64,000 bases of DNA, taken from contig NZ_JAMWEM010000009.1 in the NCBI RefSeq assembly GCF_024509525.1, forward strand, positions 18,015-82,014. Reading direction: 5' to 3'. Shown here in pieces: positions 48,584-56,766 of the stretch. The DNA is from Streptococcus suis (GTDB taxonomy: Bacteria > Bacillota > Bacilli > Lactobacillales > Streptococcaceae). The notes beneath the pieces are model-generated. The model did not search any database. It was given only the letters and a program-made list of their open reading frames with translations, and had not been told where the DNA came from. Every line of letters starts with the position of its first letter. Positions within the stretch are counted from its first letter, which is position 1. The position numbers and the translations under genes were made by a program.

Positions 48584-49212
48584 TGGTAAAGTCCCTTTTC
48601 TTCGATATAGTCCAGAACTTCATGAGGCACCATAAAATTCGGCACCCGTCCTTGCTTGATAAAGTTCCGTACCATGCTGGATGAAATGTCCATCAAGGGC
48701 ACATCTACCCAGATAACCGGATAGGACGTCCCCGCCTTGTAGCGAGGACGCTGGACACCAACAAACTGCACCATCTGGACCAATTCATCAATCCTGTGCC
48801 ATTTTGGAAGGTAGTCTACCATATCTGCACCGATGATAAAATAATAATCCGTATCAGGATTTTTTTCCTTCAGCAATTTCATGGTGTCGTAGGTATAGCT
48901 GACACCACGGCGCTCCAGCTCAATGGTTTCAATCCCTAAGCCCTCAATACCTGCAATAGCCATCTTGAGCATGGAATAGCGATGGTATTCGTCAATGGTT
49001 TCTTTTTTATCCACATGAGGCGGAATGAATTCTGGCATGAGCAAGACTTCATCCAGCTTCAACTGTTGACGGACCTGGTCTGCCACAATCAAATGAGCAT
49101 TGTGGACAGGGTTAAAATTTCCTCCCAGAATCCCTACTTGTTTGCGATTGGTTTCTTTCTTTTCAACCTCTAATTCAACCTTGGTAAAGGGTGTTAAGAG
49201 TTCAATAGCCAT
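48580..49212 (-). CDS. nadD: Nicotinate-nucleotide adenylyltransferase
   Basis: 210 residues with the nucleotidyltransferase motif [20 protein letters not shown] and the C-terminal [10 protein letters not shown]. It makes deamido-NAD, the essential step of NAD synthesis. In operon yqeG-yqeH-yhbY-nadD-yqeK. Confidence 0.97.
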   Translation of the reverse strand: MAIELLTPFTKVELEVEKKETNRKQVGILGGNFNPVHNAHLIVADQVRQQLKLDEVLLMPEFIPPHVDKKETIDEYHRYSMLKMAIAGIEGLGIETIELERRGVSYTYDTMKLLKEKNPDTDYYFIIGADMVDYLPKWHRIDELVQMVQFVGVQRPRYKAGTSYPVIWVDVPLMDISSSMVRNFIKQGRVPNFMVPHEVLDYIEEKGLYQ

Positions 49213-49224
49213 AGGCTCTCCTTC

Positions 49225-49536
49225 TTAGATTTCTTTGACCTGTTTGGAAATTTTACGGTTCTCTTTCTTGCTAGATTGTTTGAATAAAATCAAGATGCGA
49301 CCGATTTTTTGGACCGTATCCACACCGATTTCTTCTTCCAAGATTTCTGCTACTTCGTGGATGTCTTCATCCGTATTTTGTAGCAAGGTCACCTTGATCA
49401 ATTCACGCGCATCCAACGCCTGACGAACACTGGTTTTAATCTGGTCATTGAGACCATTTTTCCCAATCTGAATAATGGGTTTGAGACTGTGTGCCTGACT
49501 GTTCAAAAAGGCACGTTGTTTTGAAGTTAATGACAT
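49225..49536 (-). CDS. yhbY: YhbY-type CRM-domain RNA-binding protein
   Basis: 103 residues with the CRM fold signature LTSKQRAFLNSQAHSLKPIIQIGKNGLND and a basic tail. It associates with pre-50S particles. Between yqeH and nadD. Confidence 0.95.
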   Translation of the reverse strand: MSLTSKQRAFLNSQAHSLKPIIQIGKNGLNDQIKTSVRQALDARELIKVTLLQNTDEDIHEVAEILEEEIGVDTVQKIGRILILFKQSSKKENRKISKQVKEI

Positions 49537-49592
49537 CTATTTTTCCTATGTTTCTATATTTATTGGCTAACAAATGTAACCAGTACTCACAT

Positions 49593-50699
49593 CTAAATAA
49601 TGGCCTTGCGAATGACCACATCCACACCCTTAGGTGCCCAGGCAGCAATCTTGGCCTTTTCATTGACACGAATCCAACCAAGACCTGAGAAGACCACATC
49701 CGTCTTCTCGTTGATGGTAAATTCATGGCGGACCAATTCAGGAAATTCTTTCAATTCCTTGCTGGTTGGTGGCACTAAAAGTGAGCCCGCATGTTTCTGA
49801 TAAAACTCGCTAGCTCCCTGCAACTTGGTGCGGTGGAGCTGGAGTTCATTGTCAAAGAAGGCCGTAAAGCCTTGGCGTTCACCAGCCACAAAATCAAATC
49901 GTCCCAGACCAGCCAAGAACAAGGTTTGTTCTGGATTGAGCTGGTAGGTCTTTGGCTTGATTTCCTTGCGAGGGCTGATGTACTTGAGGTTTTTAGCCGT
50001 CAAATAATGGGCCATCTGGTGACGATGGATAATTCCTGGCGTGTCATAGATGTATGAACCATCATCCAGAGGAATTTCAATCTTATCTAGCGTCGTTCCA
50101 GGGAAACGTGAAGTCGTAATGACATCCTTGTCCCCTGTGATTTCTTGAATAATAGCATTGATAAGCGTTGACTTGCCGACGTTGGTCACGCCAACCACAT
50201 AGACATCCCGTCCCTTGCGGTGTTGTTCAATCTTTTCAATCAAGTCCTTGATAGCCTGCTTGTTTTGGGCTGAAGTCAAGACTACATCAACTGGTCGCAT
50301 GCCGATTTCATGTGCCCGCTCGGTCAACCACTGAGTGACCTTTCCTGTCTTGACAGACTTGGGTAAAATGTCCTGCTTGTTGCCGACCAAAAGCACGTCA
50401 TTTCCAGAAATAAAGCGAGGCAAGCCTGGAATGACCGAACCATTGAAGTCAAAAATATCAATGACATTAACCACCAAGGCATCGCTTTCTCCTACGCTAT
50501 GGAGGAGTTTCAAGAAATCGTCATCCGAGATATTGACATCTGAAATCTCATTGTAATGGCGCAAACGGAAACAACGTTGGCAGTAGAGTTGCCCTGTTTC
50601 CAAGCCTTTTTCTAGGGCTGATTGAGGTGTAAATCCAGCGACAGCCTTGTCTAGCGTCTGAATCTGAGCACCACAGCCGATACAAAATAATTCTTCCAC
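49593..50699 (-). CDS. yqeH: Ribosome biogenesis GTPase YqeH
   Basis: 368 residues, starting with GTG (GGGAG upstream). Zinc finger CIGCGAQ...YCQRCFRLRHYN, then a circularly permuted GTPase: G4 VGNKQDILP, G1 VVGVTNVGKSTLIN, G3 YDTPG. It is needed for 30S assembly. The gap to yqeG is nil. Confidence 0.96.
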   Translation of the reverse strand: MEELFCIGCGAQIQTLDKAVAGFTPQSALEKGLETGQLYCQRCFRLRHYNEISDVNISDDDFLKLLHSVGESDALVVNVIDIFDFNGSVIPGLPRFISGNDVLLVGNKQDILPKSVKTGKVTQWLTERAHEIGMRPVDVVLTSAQNKQAIKDLIEKIEQHRKGRDVYVVGVTNVGKSTLINAIIQEITGDKDVITTSRFPGTTLDKIEIPLDDGSYIYDTPGIIHRHQMAHYLTAKNLKYISPRKEIKPKTYQLNPEQTLFLAGLGRFDFVAGERQGFTAFFDNELQLHRTKLQGASEFYQKHAGSLLVPPTSKELKEFPELVRHEFTINEKTDVVFSGLGWIRVNEKAKIAAWAPKGVDVVIRKAII

Positions 50700-51227
50700 T
50701 TACATCTCCCTCTTGTAGTCTATCGCTCCATATTTAGCGATGATTTTTTTCATGGTCCGTCGCTCACGCCAACGGTTAATCTGCGTATTGATAGAGTCAG
50801 TCTGAATCAAGGGTTTGACCAAGACAGACTTGAGACCAGCTCGCTTAGCAGCCCGAATATCTGTCATAAGCTGATCTCCAATCATGACTACCTCATGTGG
50901 CTGGACATCAAAGCGTTTTAAGGCGCGATTAATCCCAAAGGTAAAAGGCTTGAGTGCGAAGGCTTCAAACTCAATCCCAAAGGGAGCTACTGCTCGCTTA
51001 ACCCGCTCGTATTTGTTGTTAGAAACCACCACAACGGGAATGCCTGCGGCCTGCAAATCATGTAGCCACTGGCGCATCTCTGGTGTACCATCAGGATTAT
51101 TCCAGGCAATCAGGGTATTGTCTAAATCAACAAAGACCACCTTGATTCCATGTTTTTTTAAACTATCAACCGCTACATCATAGGCCTTTTCCAAGGCAAA
51201 ATCTGGCATATAATTTTCTAAAGTCAC
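50700..51227 (-). CDS. yqeG: YqeG-family HAD phosphatase
   Basis: 175 residues from the GTG at 51227 with GGAG 7 nt upstream. HAD motifs: VFVDLDNTLIAWN (DxDxT), VVVSNNK and MIGDQLMTDIRAAKRAGL. A HAD subclass IIIA phosphatase; in relatives it may act on phosphatidylglycerophosphate. First gene of the yqeG-rsfS operon. Confidence 0.93.
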   Translation of the reverse strand: MTLENYMPDFALEKAYDVAVDSLKKHGIKVVFVDLDNTLIAWNNPDGTPEMRQWLHDLQAAGIPVVVVSNNKYERVKRAVAPFGIEFEAFALKPFTFGINRALKRFDVQPHEVVMIGDQLMTDIRAAKRAGLKSVLVKPLIQTDSINTQINRWRERRTMKKIIAKYGAIDYKREM

Positions 51228-51255
51228 TATTGTCTCCAAAGATTTTTATCAGATA

Positions 51256-51261
51256 ATTATA
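51256..51261 (-). promoter_or_regulatory. Extended -10 promoter of the yqeG-rsfS operon
   Basis: Minus strand TGGTATAAT, about 28 bp before the GTG, just past the csRNA terminator. Confidence 0.6.
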
Positions 51262-51284
51262 CCATTTTTCCTTTAAATATGCGA

Positions 51285-51344
51285 CTGGTAAACGAAAACA
51301 CCTGACATTAGCCAGGTGTTTTCAGGAGATTATATGAAAAAGAT
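51285..51344 (-). ncRNA. Cia-dependent small RNA (csRNA) candidate
   Basis: Transcribed leftward from the CiaR-type promoter described next. The ~60-nt RNA would start near 51344 and read ACTCATCTTTTTCATATAAT then CTCCT, an exact antisense of a ribosome site plus start codon (AGGAGATTATATGAAAAAGA). It ends in an 11-bp perfect terminator stem, GAAAACACCTG with CAGGTGTTTTC (51294-51323). This matches the csRNA class of streptococci, which block translation by pairing with SD/AUG regions. It is shorter than the pneumococcal examples and has only the terminator hairpin. Confidence 0.8.
51294..51323 (-). terminator. Terminator of the csRNA
   Basis: Perfect 11-bp stem with an 8-nt loop; the 3' arm and following bases (GTGTTTTCGTTT) supply the U-rich end. 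Confidence 0.75.
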
Positions 51345-51350
51345 GAGTTT

Positions 51351-51383
51351 AGTATAAACAGGTTAGCTTAAATAAAACTTAAA
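51351..51383 (-). promoter_or_regulatory. CiaR-regulated promoter (TTTAAG direct repeat)
   Basis: Minus strand: TTTAAG (51378-51383), N5, TTTAAG (51367-51372), then exactly 10 bp, then -10 TATACT (51351-51356). This is the published architecture of CiaR-activated promoters in streptococci, where the repeat takes the place of a -35 box. Confidence 0.88.
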
Positions 51384-51392
51384 CAAGTTTTT

Positions 51393-52022
51393 TTACCAGA
51401 ACAACCTCGTTCCATGTACTTGATCAATGCCCAAGGTCCGCAAGACAATTGGATAGTTTTGTTGATTTAGTCCCCCACCAACTACTATCTCTATCCGACC
51501 CGCCGCGTAGGACACGATTTCGTGGAGCCAGTCTAGGTGCTCCAAGGCGGATCCCGACAAGCCTCCTCTAGTCAAGATGCGGGCTACCCCATGCGCAACC
51601 AGCCAGTCAATGGCTTCAAACTGGCGTTTCCGTGGAATCTGGTCAAAGGCCATGTGAAAGACTGTTTGACAGCCCTGCGCCACTTCCAGCAACTGTTCCA
51701 AGGCAACTTCATCCAACCAATTTTCTTCTGTCAGAGCACCAAAGACAAGACCATCCGCTCCTAAATCCCTGGCCACCTGACAATCCAAGACCATAAGGTC
51801 AAGCTCTGACTGGTCATAGCAAAAATGATTTCCTCGCGGTCGAATCATAATCATGACAGGGATACCTTGCTCGTGGGCCTGCCTGCAGACATAGTCAATC
51901 ATCGCATAGCTTGGTGTTGTTCCACCAACTACTAAATTATCGCACAGCTCAATCCGATTTGCACCTAAAGCCAAAGCACCCGCGATCTGGGTGTGATTTT
52001 CTGCACAAAATTCCTTCATCAT
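51393..52022 (-). CDS. cutC: CutC-family protein
   Basis: 209 residues from the ATG at 52022 (AGGGAGA upstream). The TIM-barrel CutC signatures CAENHTQIAGALALGANRIELCDNL, MIRPRGNHFCYDQSEL and GLVFGALTEE are present. It was linked to copper tolerance in E. coli, but the real function is unsettled. Single-gene unit with its own promoter. Confidence 0.93.
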   Translation of the reverse strand: MMKEFCAENHTQIAGALALGANRIELCDNLVVGGTTPSYAMIDYVCRQAHEQGIPVMIMIRPRGNHFCYDQSELDLMVLDCQVARDLGADGLVFGALTEENWLDEVALEQLLEVAQGCQTVFHMAFDQIPRKRQFEAIDWLVAHGVARILTRGGLSGSALEHLDWLHEIVSYAAGRIEIVVGGGLNQQNYPIVLRTLGIDQVHGTRLFW

Positions 52023-52055
52023 GTTCACTCTCCCTTATGTAAGCCTTTTCTTTTT

Positions 52056-52084
52056 ATTATAACAAATAAGGGAGCATTAGCCAA
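52056..52084 (-). promoter_or_regulatory. Promoter of cutC
   Basis: Minus strand: -35 TTGGCT (52079-52084), 17-bp spacer, -10 TATAAT (52056-52061). The -35 lies in the loop of the eamA terminator. Confidence 0.65.
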
Positions 52085-52090
52085 TGCTCC
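52071..52090 (-). terminator. Terminator of the EamA transporter gene
   Basis: Minus strand: GGAGCATT-GGCT-AATGCTCC, followed by CTTATTTGTT; overlaps the stop region. Confidence 0.65.
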
Positions 52091-52985
52091 GCTTGTTGAT
52101 CAGTAAATCTTTGAGAGAAATTAAGAGGACACCTACCAAAATCAGAGCCATGCCGACTAGATCAATCAGGTAGAAACATTCACCAACTAAAAGCGCTGCA
52201 AATACGACAGACGCAATGGGTTCAATAGAAGCTAAGAGGCTACCGTTGACTGCTCCTACTATACTGACACCTTTCAAAAATGCAGTATAGGCAAAAATAG
52301 TTCCCACTCCAACAATCCCCAGTAGTCCAAGTAAAATACCACTATCAAGAGGCAGGGGGTAGGTCCAGGTCTGGAGTCCTAGGGTCACAAAAATCCCCCC
52401 CATCATCATACCTAGACCGATAACCACTAAGCTCCCATATTCTTTGATGACTTGAGTAGGTAGAATGATGTAGAGCGAGTACGTAAAGGCAGAAAAAATC
52501 CCCCAAAATAGCCCTGTTGGTGTGACTGCTAGTTCAGATAATTTTCCGTGAGTCGCAATCAAAAAGGTCCCTCCGATTGCAAGAATAATTGATACAATTT
52601 CGACACCTGTAGGAAGTTGACGACCTTTTAGGCAAGTAAAGACTAAGACCAGAATAGGACAAAGGTATTGCAGAACAGTTGCTGTTCCGGCATTTGTATG
52701 AGCAATAGCTTGCAGATAGGCTATCTGATTCAGTACAAGACCAAAGAGAGTAAAAATAATAATACTGAGCAGAGCTTTCCAGTTGCCAAACACTGACCGG
52801 AGAGTGCTCGGTGTCCTAATCGCTACAATTGCTAGGAGCACTACTCCTGAAATCACTAAGCGTAACGAGGTCAGAAGTTCCACTGCCACTCCTCTATTCA
52901 TTAAATACTGTCCGCTTACTCCTGACAAGCCCCATGCAACTCCTGCGATAAGGGTAATCAGGGTGCCTTTTACTTTTTCTGACAT
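52077..52985 (-). CDS. EamA/DMT-family transporter
   Basis: 302 residues from MSEKVKGTLITLIAG at 52985 (AAAGGGGAG upstream). Ten membrane helices in two EamA halves (GVAWGLSGVSGQYLMNRG; IEPIASVVFAALLVGE in the second). It is a drug/metabolite-type exporter or importer of unknown substrate. Divergent from pepF. Confidence 0.9.
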   Translation of the reverse strand: MSEKVKGTLITLIAGVAWGLSGVSGQYLMNRGVAVELLTSLRLVISGVVLLAIVAIRTPSTLRSVFGNWKALLSIIIFTLFGLVLNQIAYLQAIAHTNAGTATVLQYLCPILVLVFTCLKGRQLPTGVEIVSIILAIGGTFLIATHGKLSELAVTPTGLFWGIFSAFTYSLYIILPTQVIKEYGSLVVIGLGMMMGGIFVTLGLQTWTYPLPLDSGILLGLLGIVGVGTIFAYTAFLKGVSIVGAVNGSLLASIEPIASVVFAALLVGECFYLIDLVGMALILVGVLLISLKDLLINKRSIG

Positions 52986-53044
52986 AGCTCCCCTTTCTAT
53001 CACCGAACTAGAGTATAGCATAAGTCCAAAAATACAACCAGCAT

Positions 53045-53073
53045 TTGCCAAACGTTTTCAAAAAGAGTAAGAT
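53045..53073 (+). promoter_or_regulatory. Promoter of pepF with a cre-like site
   Basis: -35 TTGCCA (53045-53050), 17-bp spacer, -10 TAAGAT (53068-53073). The minus-strand TGAAAACGTTTGGC (53047-53060) fits the CcpA cre consensus with one mismatch and covers the -35 and spacer. On the other side an extended -10 (TGCTATACT, 53012-53017) serves the EamA gene. Confidence 0.55.
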
Positions 53074-53102
53074 AGAAGGTAGCAATACAAAAGGAGAAAC
53101 AT

Positions 53103-54800
53103 ATGAAATTTTCAGACTATACCTATGTCCGTCCAGATTATGAAGCTATCAAGGCTCAATTTTCTGACTTGACAAACCAGTTGGCTCAGGCAAGTAGCCT
53201 TGAAACAACACGCACACTAGTTGCTGCCATTACCAAGTTACTCAACTTGGTCGATACCCAGTACAACCTCTGGATGATCCGTCATACTATCGACATGAAC
53301 GATGAGTTCTACAATGAAGAAACCAAGTTTTGGAATGAGTATTCTCCACTCTTTGAAGAATTGACTACTAACTACTACCGTGTCATCGTCCAAACTTCTT
53401 ATAAGAATGAGCTTTCAGATATCTTGCCAGAAACCTTCTTCAAACAGGCTGAAAACAAGCTCAAGACCTTTTCATCTGAAGCGATTCCCTTGTTCCAAAA
53501 GGAAAATGAATTGACCGATGAATACAGCAAGCTGATTGCCGGTGCTGCGATTGAATTCCAAGGTAAGACCTACAATTTGTCACAACTTAGCCCATTTGGG
53601 CAGTCAACCGACCGTGAGGTTCGTAAGGCTGCATCTGATGCCAGCACAGCTTATTTCGTAGAAAAAGAAGCTGACTTCGATCGTGTTTACGATGAATTGG
53701 TCAAGGTCCGCACGGAAATCGCCCATAAACTTGGCTTCAAAGATTATGTAGAATACGGTTACCTCAAGATGAACCGTTTCGACTACAACCGTGATATGGT
53801 CAAAGTCTATCGTGAGGAAATCCTCAAACACATTGTACCAATCGTGCAGAACTTGCGTGAGCGCCAAGCCAAACGTTTACAAGTACCAAGCCTCAAGCAC
53901 TACGACCTCAACCTTGAGTTCTTAGACGGAAACGCTGTCCCACAAGGTGACCCAGACTTTATCGTCAGCCAAGCCCAAGAAATGTATCGTGAGTTATCCG
54001 CCGAGACAGGCGAGTTCTTCGACTTCATGGTTGAACATGAATTGCTGGACTTGGTAGCAAAAACTGGTAAAGATAGCGGTGGCTACTGTACCTATATCCC
54101 GGACTATAAGAGTCCTTTCATCTTCTCCAACTTCAATGGAACCAGCGGTGATATTGATGTCTTGACCCACGAAGCAGGCCATGCCTTCCAAGTTTATCGT
54201 TCCCGTTGGATTCAAAGTCCAGAAGTTGTCTGGCCAACCTATGAAACCTGTGAAATCCACTCCATGTCTATGGAATTTATGACTTGGCCTTGGATGGACC
54301 GTTTCTTCAAGGAACAAGTTGATAAATATAAATTCAGCCACTTGGCTGGCACTCTACTCTTCTTGCCTTACGGTGTCTTGGTAGACCACTTCCAGCACGA
54401 AGTCTATGAACACCCAGAGATGACACCAGCAGAACGCAAGGCAACTTGGAAAAAACTCCAAGACCTCTACTTGCCAGACCGTGATTATTCTGAGTCAGAA
54501 GCCCTCAACCGTGGTATCTTCTGGTACCGTCAAGGTCACATCTTTGCTAGTCCATTCTACTACATTGACTACACCTTGGCTCAAGTCTGCGCCCTCCAAT
54601 TCTGGAAACGCACGCAGGTGGATCACGATGAAAATGCTTGGGAAGACTACATCCGCATCTGTGATTTGGGTGGCACCAAGTCCTTCTTGCAAGTGGTTGA
54701 AGCCGCAAACCTCCAATCACCATTCAAGGAAGGTGCCCTTGAAAGCACAGCCAAAGCGGCTGCTAGCTGGCTAGATGCAGTTAAGGATGACGAACTATAA
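53103..54800 (+). CDS. pepF: M3-family oligoendopeptidase (PepF-like)
   Basis: 565 residues. Zinc motif in DVLTHEAGHAFQVYRS (HExxH) with the third ligand in ETCEIHSMSMEFM. A cytoplasmic peptidase acting on oligopeptides. Good ribosome site (AAAGGAG). Single-gene unit ending in a strong terminator shared with the HxlR gene. Confidence 0.93.
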   Translation: MKFSDYTYVRPDYEAIKAQFSDLTNQLAQASSLETTRTLVAAITKLLNLVDTQYNLWMIRHTIDMNDEFYNEETKFWNEYSPLFEELTTNYYRVIVQTSYKNELSDILPETFFKQAENKLKTFSSEAIPLFQKENELTDEYSKLIAGAAIEFQGKTYNLSQLSPFGQSTDREVRKAASDASTAYFVEKEADFDRVYDELVKVRTEIAHKLGFKDYVEYGYLKMNRFDYNRDMVKVYREEILKHIVPIVQNLRERQAKRLQVPSLKHYDLNLEFLDGNAVPQGDPDFIVSQAQEMYRELSAETGEFFDFMVEHELLDLVAKTGKDSGGYCTYIPDYKSPFIFSNFNGTSGDIDVLTHEAGHAFQVYRSRWIQSPEVVWPTYETCEIHSMSMEFMTWPWMDRFFKEQVDKYKFSHLAGTLLFLPYGVLVDHFQHEVYEHPEMTPAERKATWKKLQDLYLPDRDYSESEALNRGIFWYRQGHIFASPFYYIDYTLAQVCALQFWKRTQVDHDENAWEDYIRICDLGGTKSFLQVVEAANLQSPFKEGALESTAKAAASWLDAVKDDEL

Positions 54801-54805
54801 AAGAC

Positions 54806-54843
54806 AAAAATCTGAATGAGCTATGAACTCATTCAGATTTTTT
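54806..54843. terminator. Bidirectional terminator between pepF and the HxlR gene
   Basis: AAAAATCTGAATGAG-CTATGAA-CTCATTCAGATTTTTT, 15-bp stem with A- and T-runs. Confidence 0.92.
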
Positions 54844-55176
54844 TGATTTAACAAAGTTGATGTATTTATCGCCAAAGACTTCAATTTGTTGAAGAACCAT
54901 CTTGAATTCCTGACCAATCTCGCTCAGTTCATATTCTACTTTTGGCGGAACCTGTGCATAAACCTTGCGGACAATCAGGCCGTCCTCTTCCAACTGGCGC
55001 AACTGCTTGGTCAGGGTTGCTTGGGAAATCCCTGTCAATCGACGGTGCATTTCATTAAACCGAATGGGACCTTCTTCGATATGATGTAGTAATAAGATAC
55101 TCCATTTCCCAGATAAGACACTCTGAGTGGTCACAAAAGGACACTCCGGAACCGTATGTTGTGTGAAAGTTGCCAT
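54829..55176 (-). CDS. HxlR-family transcriptional regulator with a single N-terminal Cys
   Basis: 115 residues. Winged-helix HxlR signature CPFVTTQSVLSGKWSILLLHHI and RLTGISQATLTKQLRQLEEDGLI. Cys12 is the only cysteine and stands where redox-sensing relatives (YodB, CatR, HypR) have their sensing Cys. It is divergent from the FMN reductase gene and very likely regulates it. Confidence 0.93.
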   Translation of the reverse strand: MATFTQHTVPECPFVTTQSVLSGKWSILLLHHIEEGPIRFNEMHRRLTGISQATLTKQLRQLEEDGLIVRKVYAQVPPKVEYELSEIGQEFKMVLQQIEVFGDKYINFVKSKKSE

Positions 55177-55246
55177 AATTTCTCCTTTATTTTCCCTTGA
55201 TACTACACATTACTTTACAAAAAGATAGTGACTATTCAAAAAAATC

Positions 55247-55278
55247 GTACTTGTAATATTTTTAGTACCTGATACAAT
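55247..55278 (+). promoter_or_regulatory. Promoter and probable HxlR operator of the redox island
   Basis: -35 TTGTAA (55251-55256), 16-bp spacer, -10 TACAAT (55273-55278). An inverted repeat GTACT (55247-55251) ... AGTAC (55264-55268) covers the -35 and spacer, a natural place for a repressor. Confidence 0.6.
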
Positions 55279-55330
55279 AATACCATAAACTGCGAAAGCA
55301 GGAAAGTATTTTCTCAAAAGGAGTGATACA

Positions 55331-55354
55331 ATGAATATCAATTGCACTATATAA
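55331..55354 (+). other. Seven-codon reading frame with a strong ribosome site
   Basis: MNINCTI then stop, with AAAAGGAG 8 nt upstream, between the promoter and the FMN reductase gene. It could be a leader peptide, or the start left by a deletion. Confidence 0.4.
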
Positions 55355-55369
55355 TACAAAGGAGTACCT

Positions 55370-55963
55370 ATGTCACTAATCTCAGTTTTCAAAAATATAT
55401 TTACAAAAAAGGAAGAAAAAAACATGAAAAACATTTTATTTATCGTCGGTTCACTACGTGAAGGTTCATTCAACCACCAAATGGCTAAACAGGCTGAAAG
55501 CATCTTAGAAGGTCAAGCAACTGTATCTTATCTTAACTATAAAGAAATCCCACTTATGAACCAAGATTTTGAAACACCAGTCTTGCCAGCTGTCCAAGCT
55601 GCACGCGATGCGATTATGGCTGCAGATGCTATCTGGATTTTCTCACCAGTTTACAACTTTGCCATTCCAGGTACTGTGAAAAACTTGATTGACTGGCTCA
55701 GCCGTGCCCTAGACTTGTCAGAAACACGTGGCCCATCTGCCCTACAAGACAAAATTGTTACTGTATCATCTGTTGCCAATGCTGGACATGAGCCAATGTT
55801 TGCTAGCTACCATGCTCTCCTACCATTTGTTCGTATGCAAGTCGTTGGTGAGTTTACAGGTACAACTGTCAATCCAGAAGCATGGGGAACTGGTCAGTTG
55901 GTATTGTCAGAGGAAGCCATCGCTGGTCTGCAAGCTCAAGCTCAAGCTTTGTTAGAAGCTTAG
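55370..55963 (+). CDS. NADPH-dependent FMN reductase (azoreductase/quinone reductase type)
   Basis: 197 residues from the ATG at 55370 (AAAGGAG 7 nt upstream). A second ATG at 55424 (AAGGAAG upstream) would give the usual 179-residue protein starting [19 protein letters not shown]. The flavodoxin-like fold shows [11 protein letters not shown] (FMN phosphate) and [21 protein letters not shown]. It likely reduces quinones or other electrophiles. First complete gene of the HxlR island. Confidence 0.88.
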   Translation: MSLISVFKNIFTKKEEKNMKNILFIVGSLREGSFNHQMAKQAESILEGQATVSYLNYKEIPLMNQDFETPVLPAVQAARDAIMAADAIWIFSPVYNFAIPGTVKNLIDWLSRALDLSETRGPSALQDKIVTVSSVANAGHEPMFASYHALLPFVRMQVVGEFTGTTVNPEAWGTGQLVLSEEAIAGLQAQAQALLEA

Positions 55964-55966
55964 ATT

Positions 55967-56094
55967 CTACAGGTCAATATACATCCTTCTATGATCTTTA
56001 TCGAGTTGAAGATGATAAAATTGCAGAACTCTGGGATGTTGTTGTGCCAATCGAGGAAGATTCCAAAACTTCCAATAGCAATACTAAATTCTAA
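55967..56094 (+). pseudogene. Decapitated NTF2/SnoaL-like gene remnant
   Basis: Directly after the reductase stop, a frame reads STGQYTSFYDLYRVEDDKIA then ELWDVVVPIEED to a stop. This is the C-terminal third of SnoaL-like proteins (FRVENGKIVEHWDVI pattern). No start codon or N-terminal part exists, so the gene was truncated, probably by a deletion that joined it to the reductase. Confidence 0.7.
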
Positions 56095-56130
56095 TCAAAA
56101 TCCAAGAAATCGAAATGAAAGAAATTTAAT

Positions 56131-56751
56131 ATGAAACTATATTATATCATCGATGCTTATTGTGGTTGGACCTACGGCTTTAACCACATTTTCACAAAAT
56201 TCATGCAAGACCATCCTGACATAGAAATAGAGGTCATTAACGGAGGATTGTTTGTCGGAGATAACAAAAAGAAAATGGTTGACTTCCAGCAGGCACAGAC
56301 CATCAACAAACAAATCGAAACCTATTACCAAATGACTTTTGGCGATAACTACAATCAATTGTTTAAGGATAAGGACTTTACCATGGACTCACTTGGTCCT
56401 GCTAGAGCCTACTCAGTCTTGAAAAACTATGTTGAGACATCTAACCATGCTCAGCTAACATTAGACATTCAAGCCTTATTTTTTGAAGATGGGTTAGACC
56501 TCAGTCAAGCAGACAGTTACACCAGCCTAATCGGTACCTATCAGTTACCTACAAAGGCTATGGAAGAACTATCAAGCATCTTGAATCAACCAGAAAATCT
56601 ACACCCAGACTTTATCAAGGCTTATGAAATGGGGGTAACCTCTTTCCCAACCTTGTTACTCGAAAAAGACGGAAACTTCTTTAATCTTATCAATAAAGTT
56701 CGCACAGTAGACGATTTGGAAAAAAATTTCCAAGCAGCTATTACGCAATAG
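56131..56751 (+). CDS. DsbA/FrnE-like thioredoxin-fold protein with a single active-site Cys
   Basis: 206 residues. The thioredoxin-fold active site, usually CxxC, reads DAYCGWTYGF (Cys11, Thr14). The cis-Pro loop TSFPTLLLEKDG is kept. No signal peptide, so cytoplasmic. It resembles FrnE/2-hydroxychromene isomerase-like proteins, and with one Cys it may bind glutathione-like thiols or act as isomerase rather than oxidase. Second intact gene of the island. Confidence 0.85.
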   Translation: MKLYYIIDAYCGWTYGFNHIFTKFMQDHPDIEIEVINGGLFVGDNKKKMVDFQQAQTINKQIETYYQMTFGDNYNQLFKDKDFTMDSLGPARAYSVLKNYVETSNHAQLTLDIQALFFEDGLDLSQADSYTSLIGTYQLPTKAMEELSSILNQPENLHPDFIKAYEMGVTSFPTLLLEKDGNFFNLINKVRTVDDLEKNFQAAITQ

Positions 56752-56766
56752 AAGGGGCAACTATTT

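Noticed and set aside
51334..51357. Seven-codon + strand frame MKKMSLV with GGAG upstream
   Set aside because: It is the exact complement of the csRNA anti-ribosome-site segment, has no promoter on that strand, and is better explained as the mirror of the RNA.
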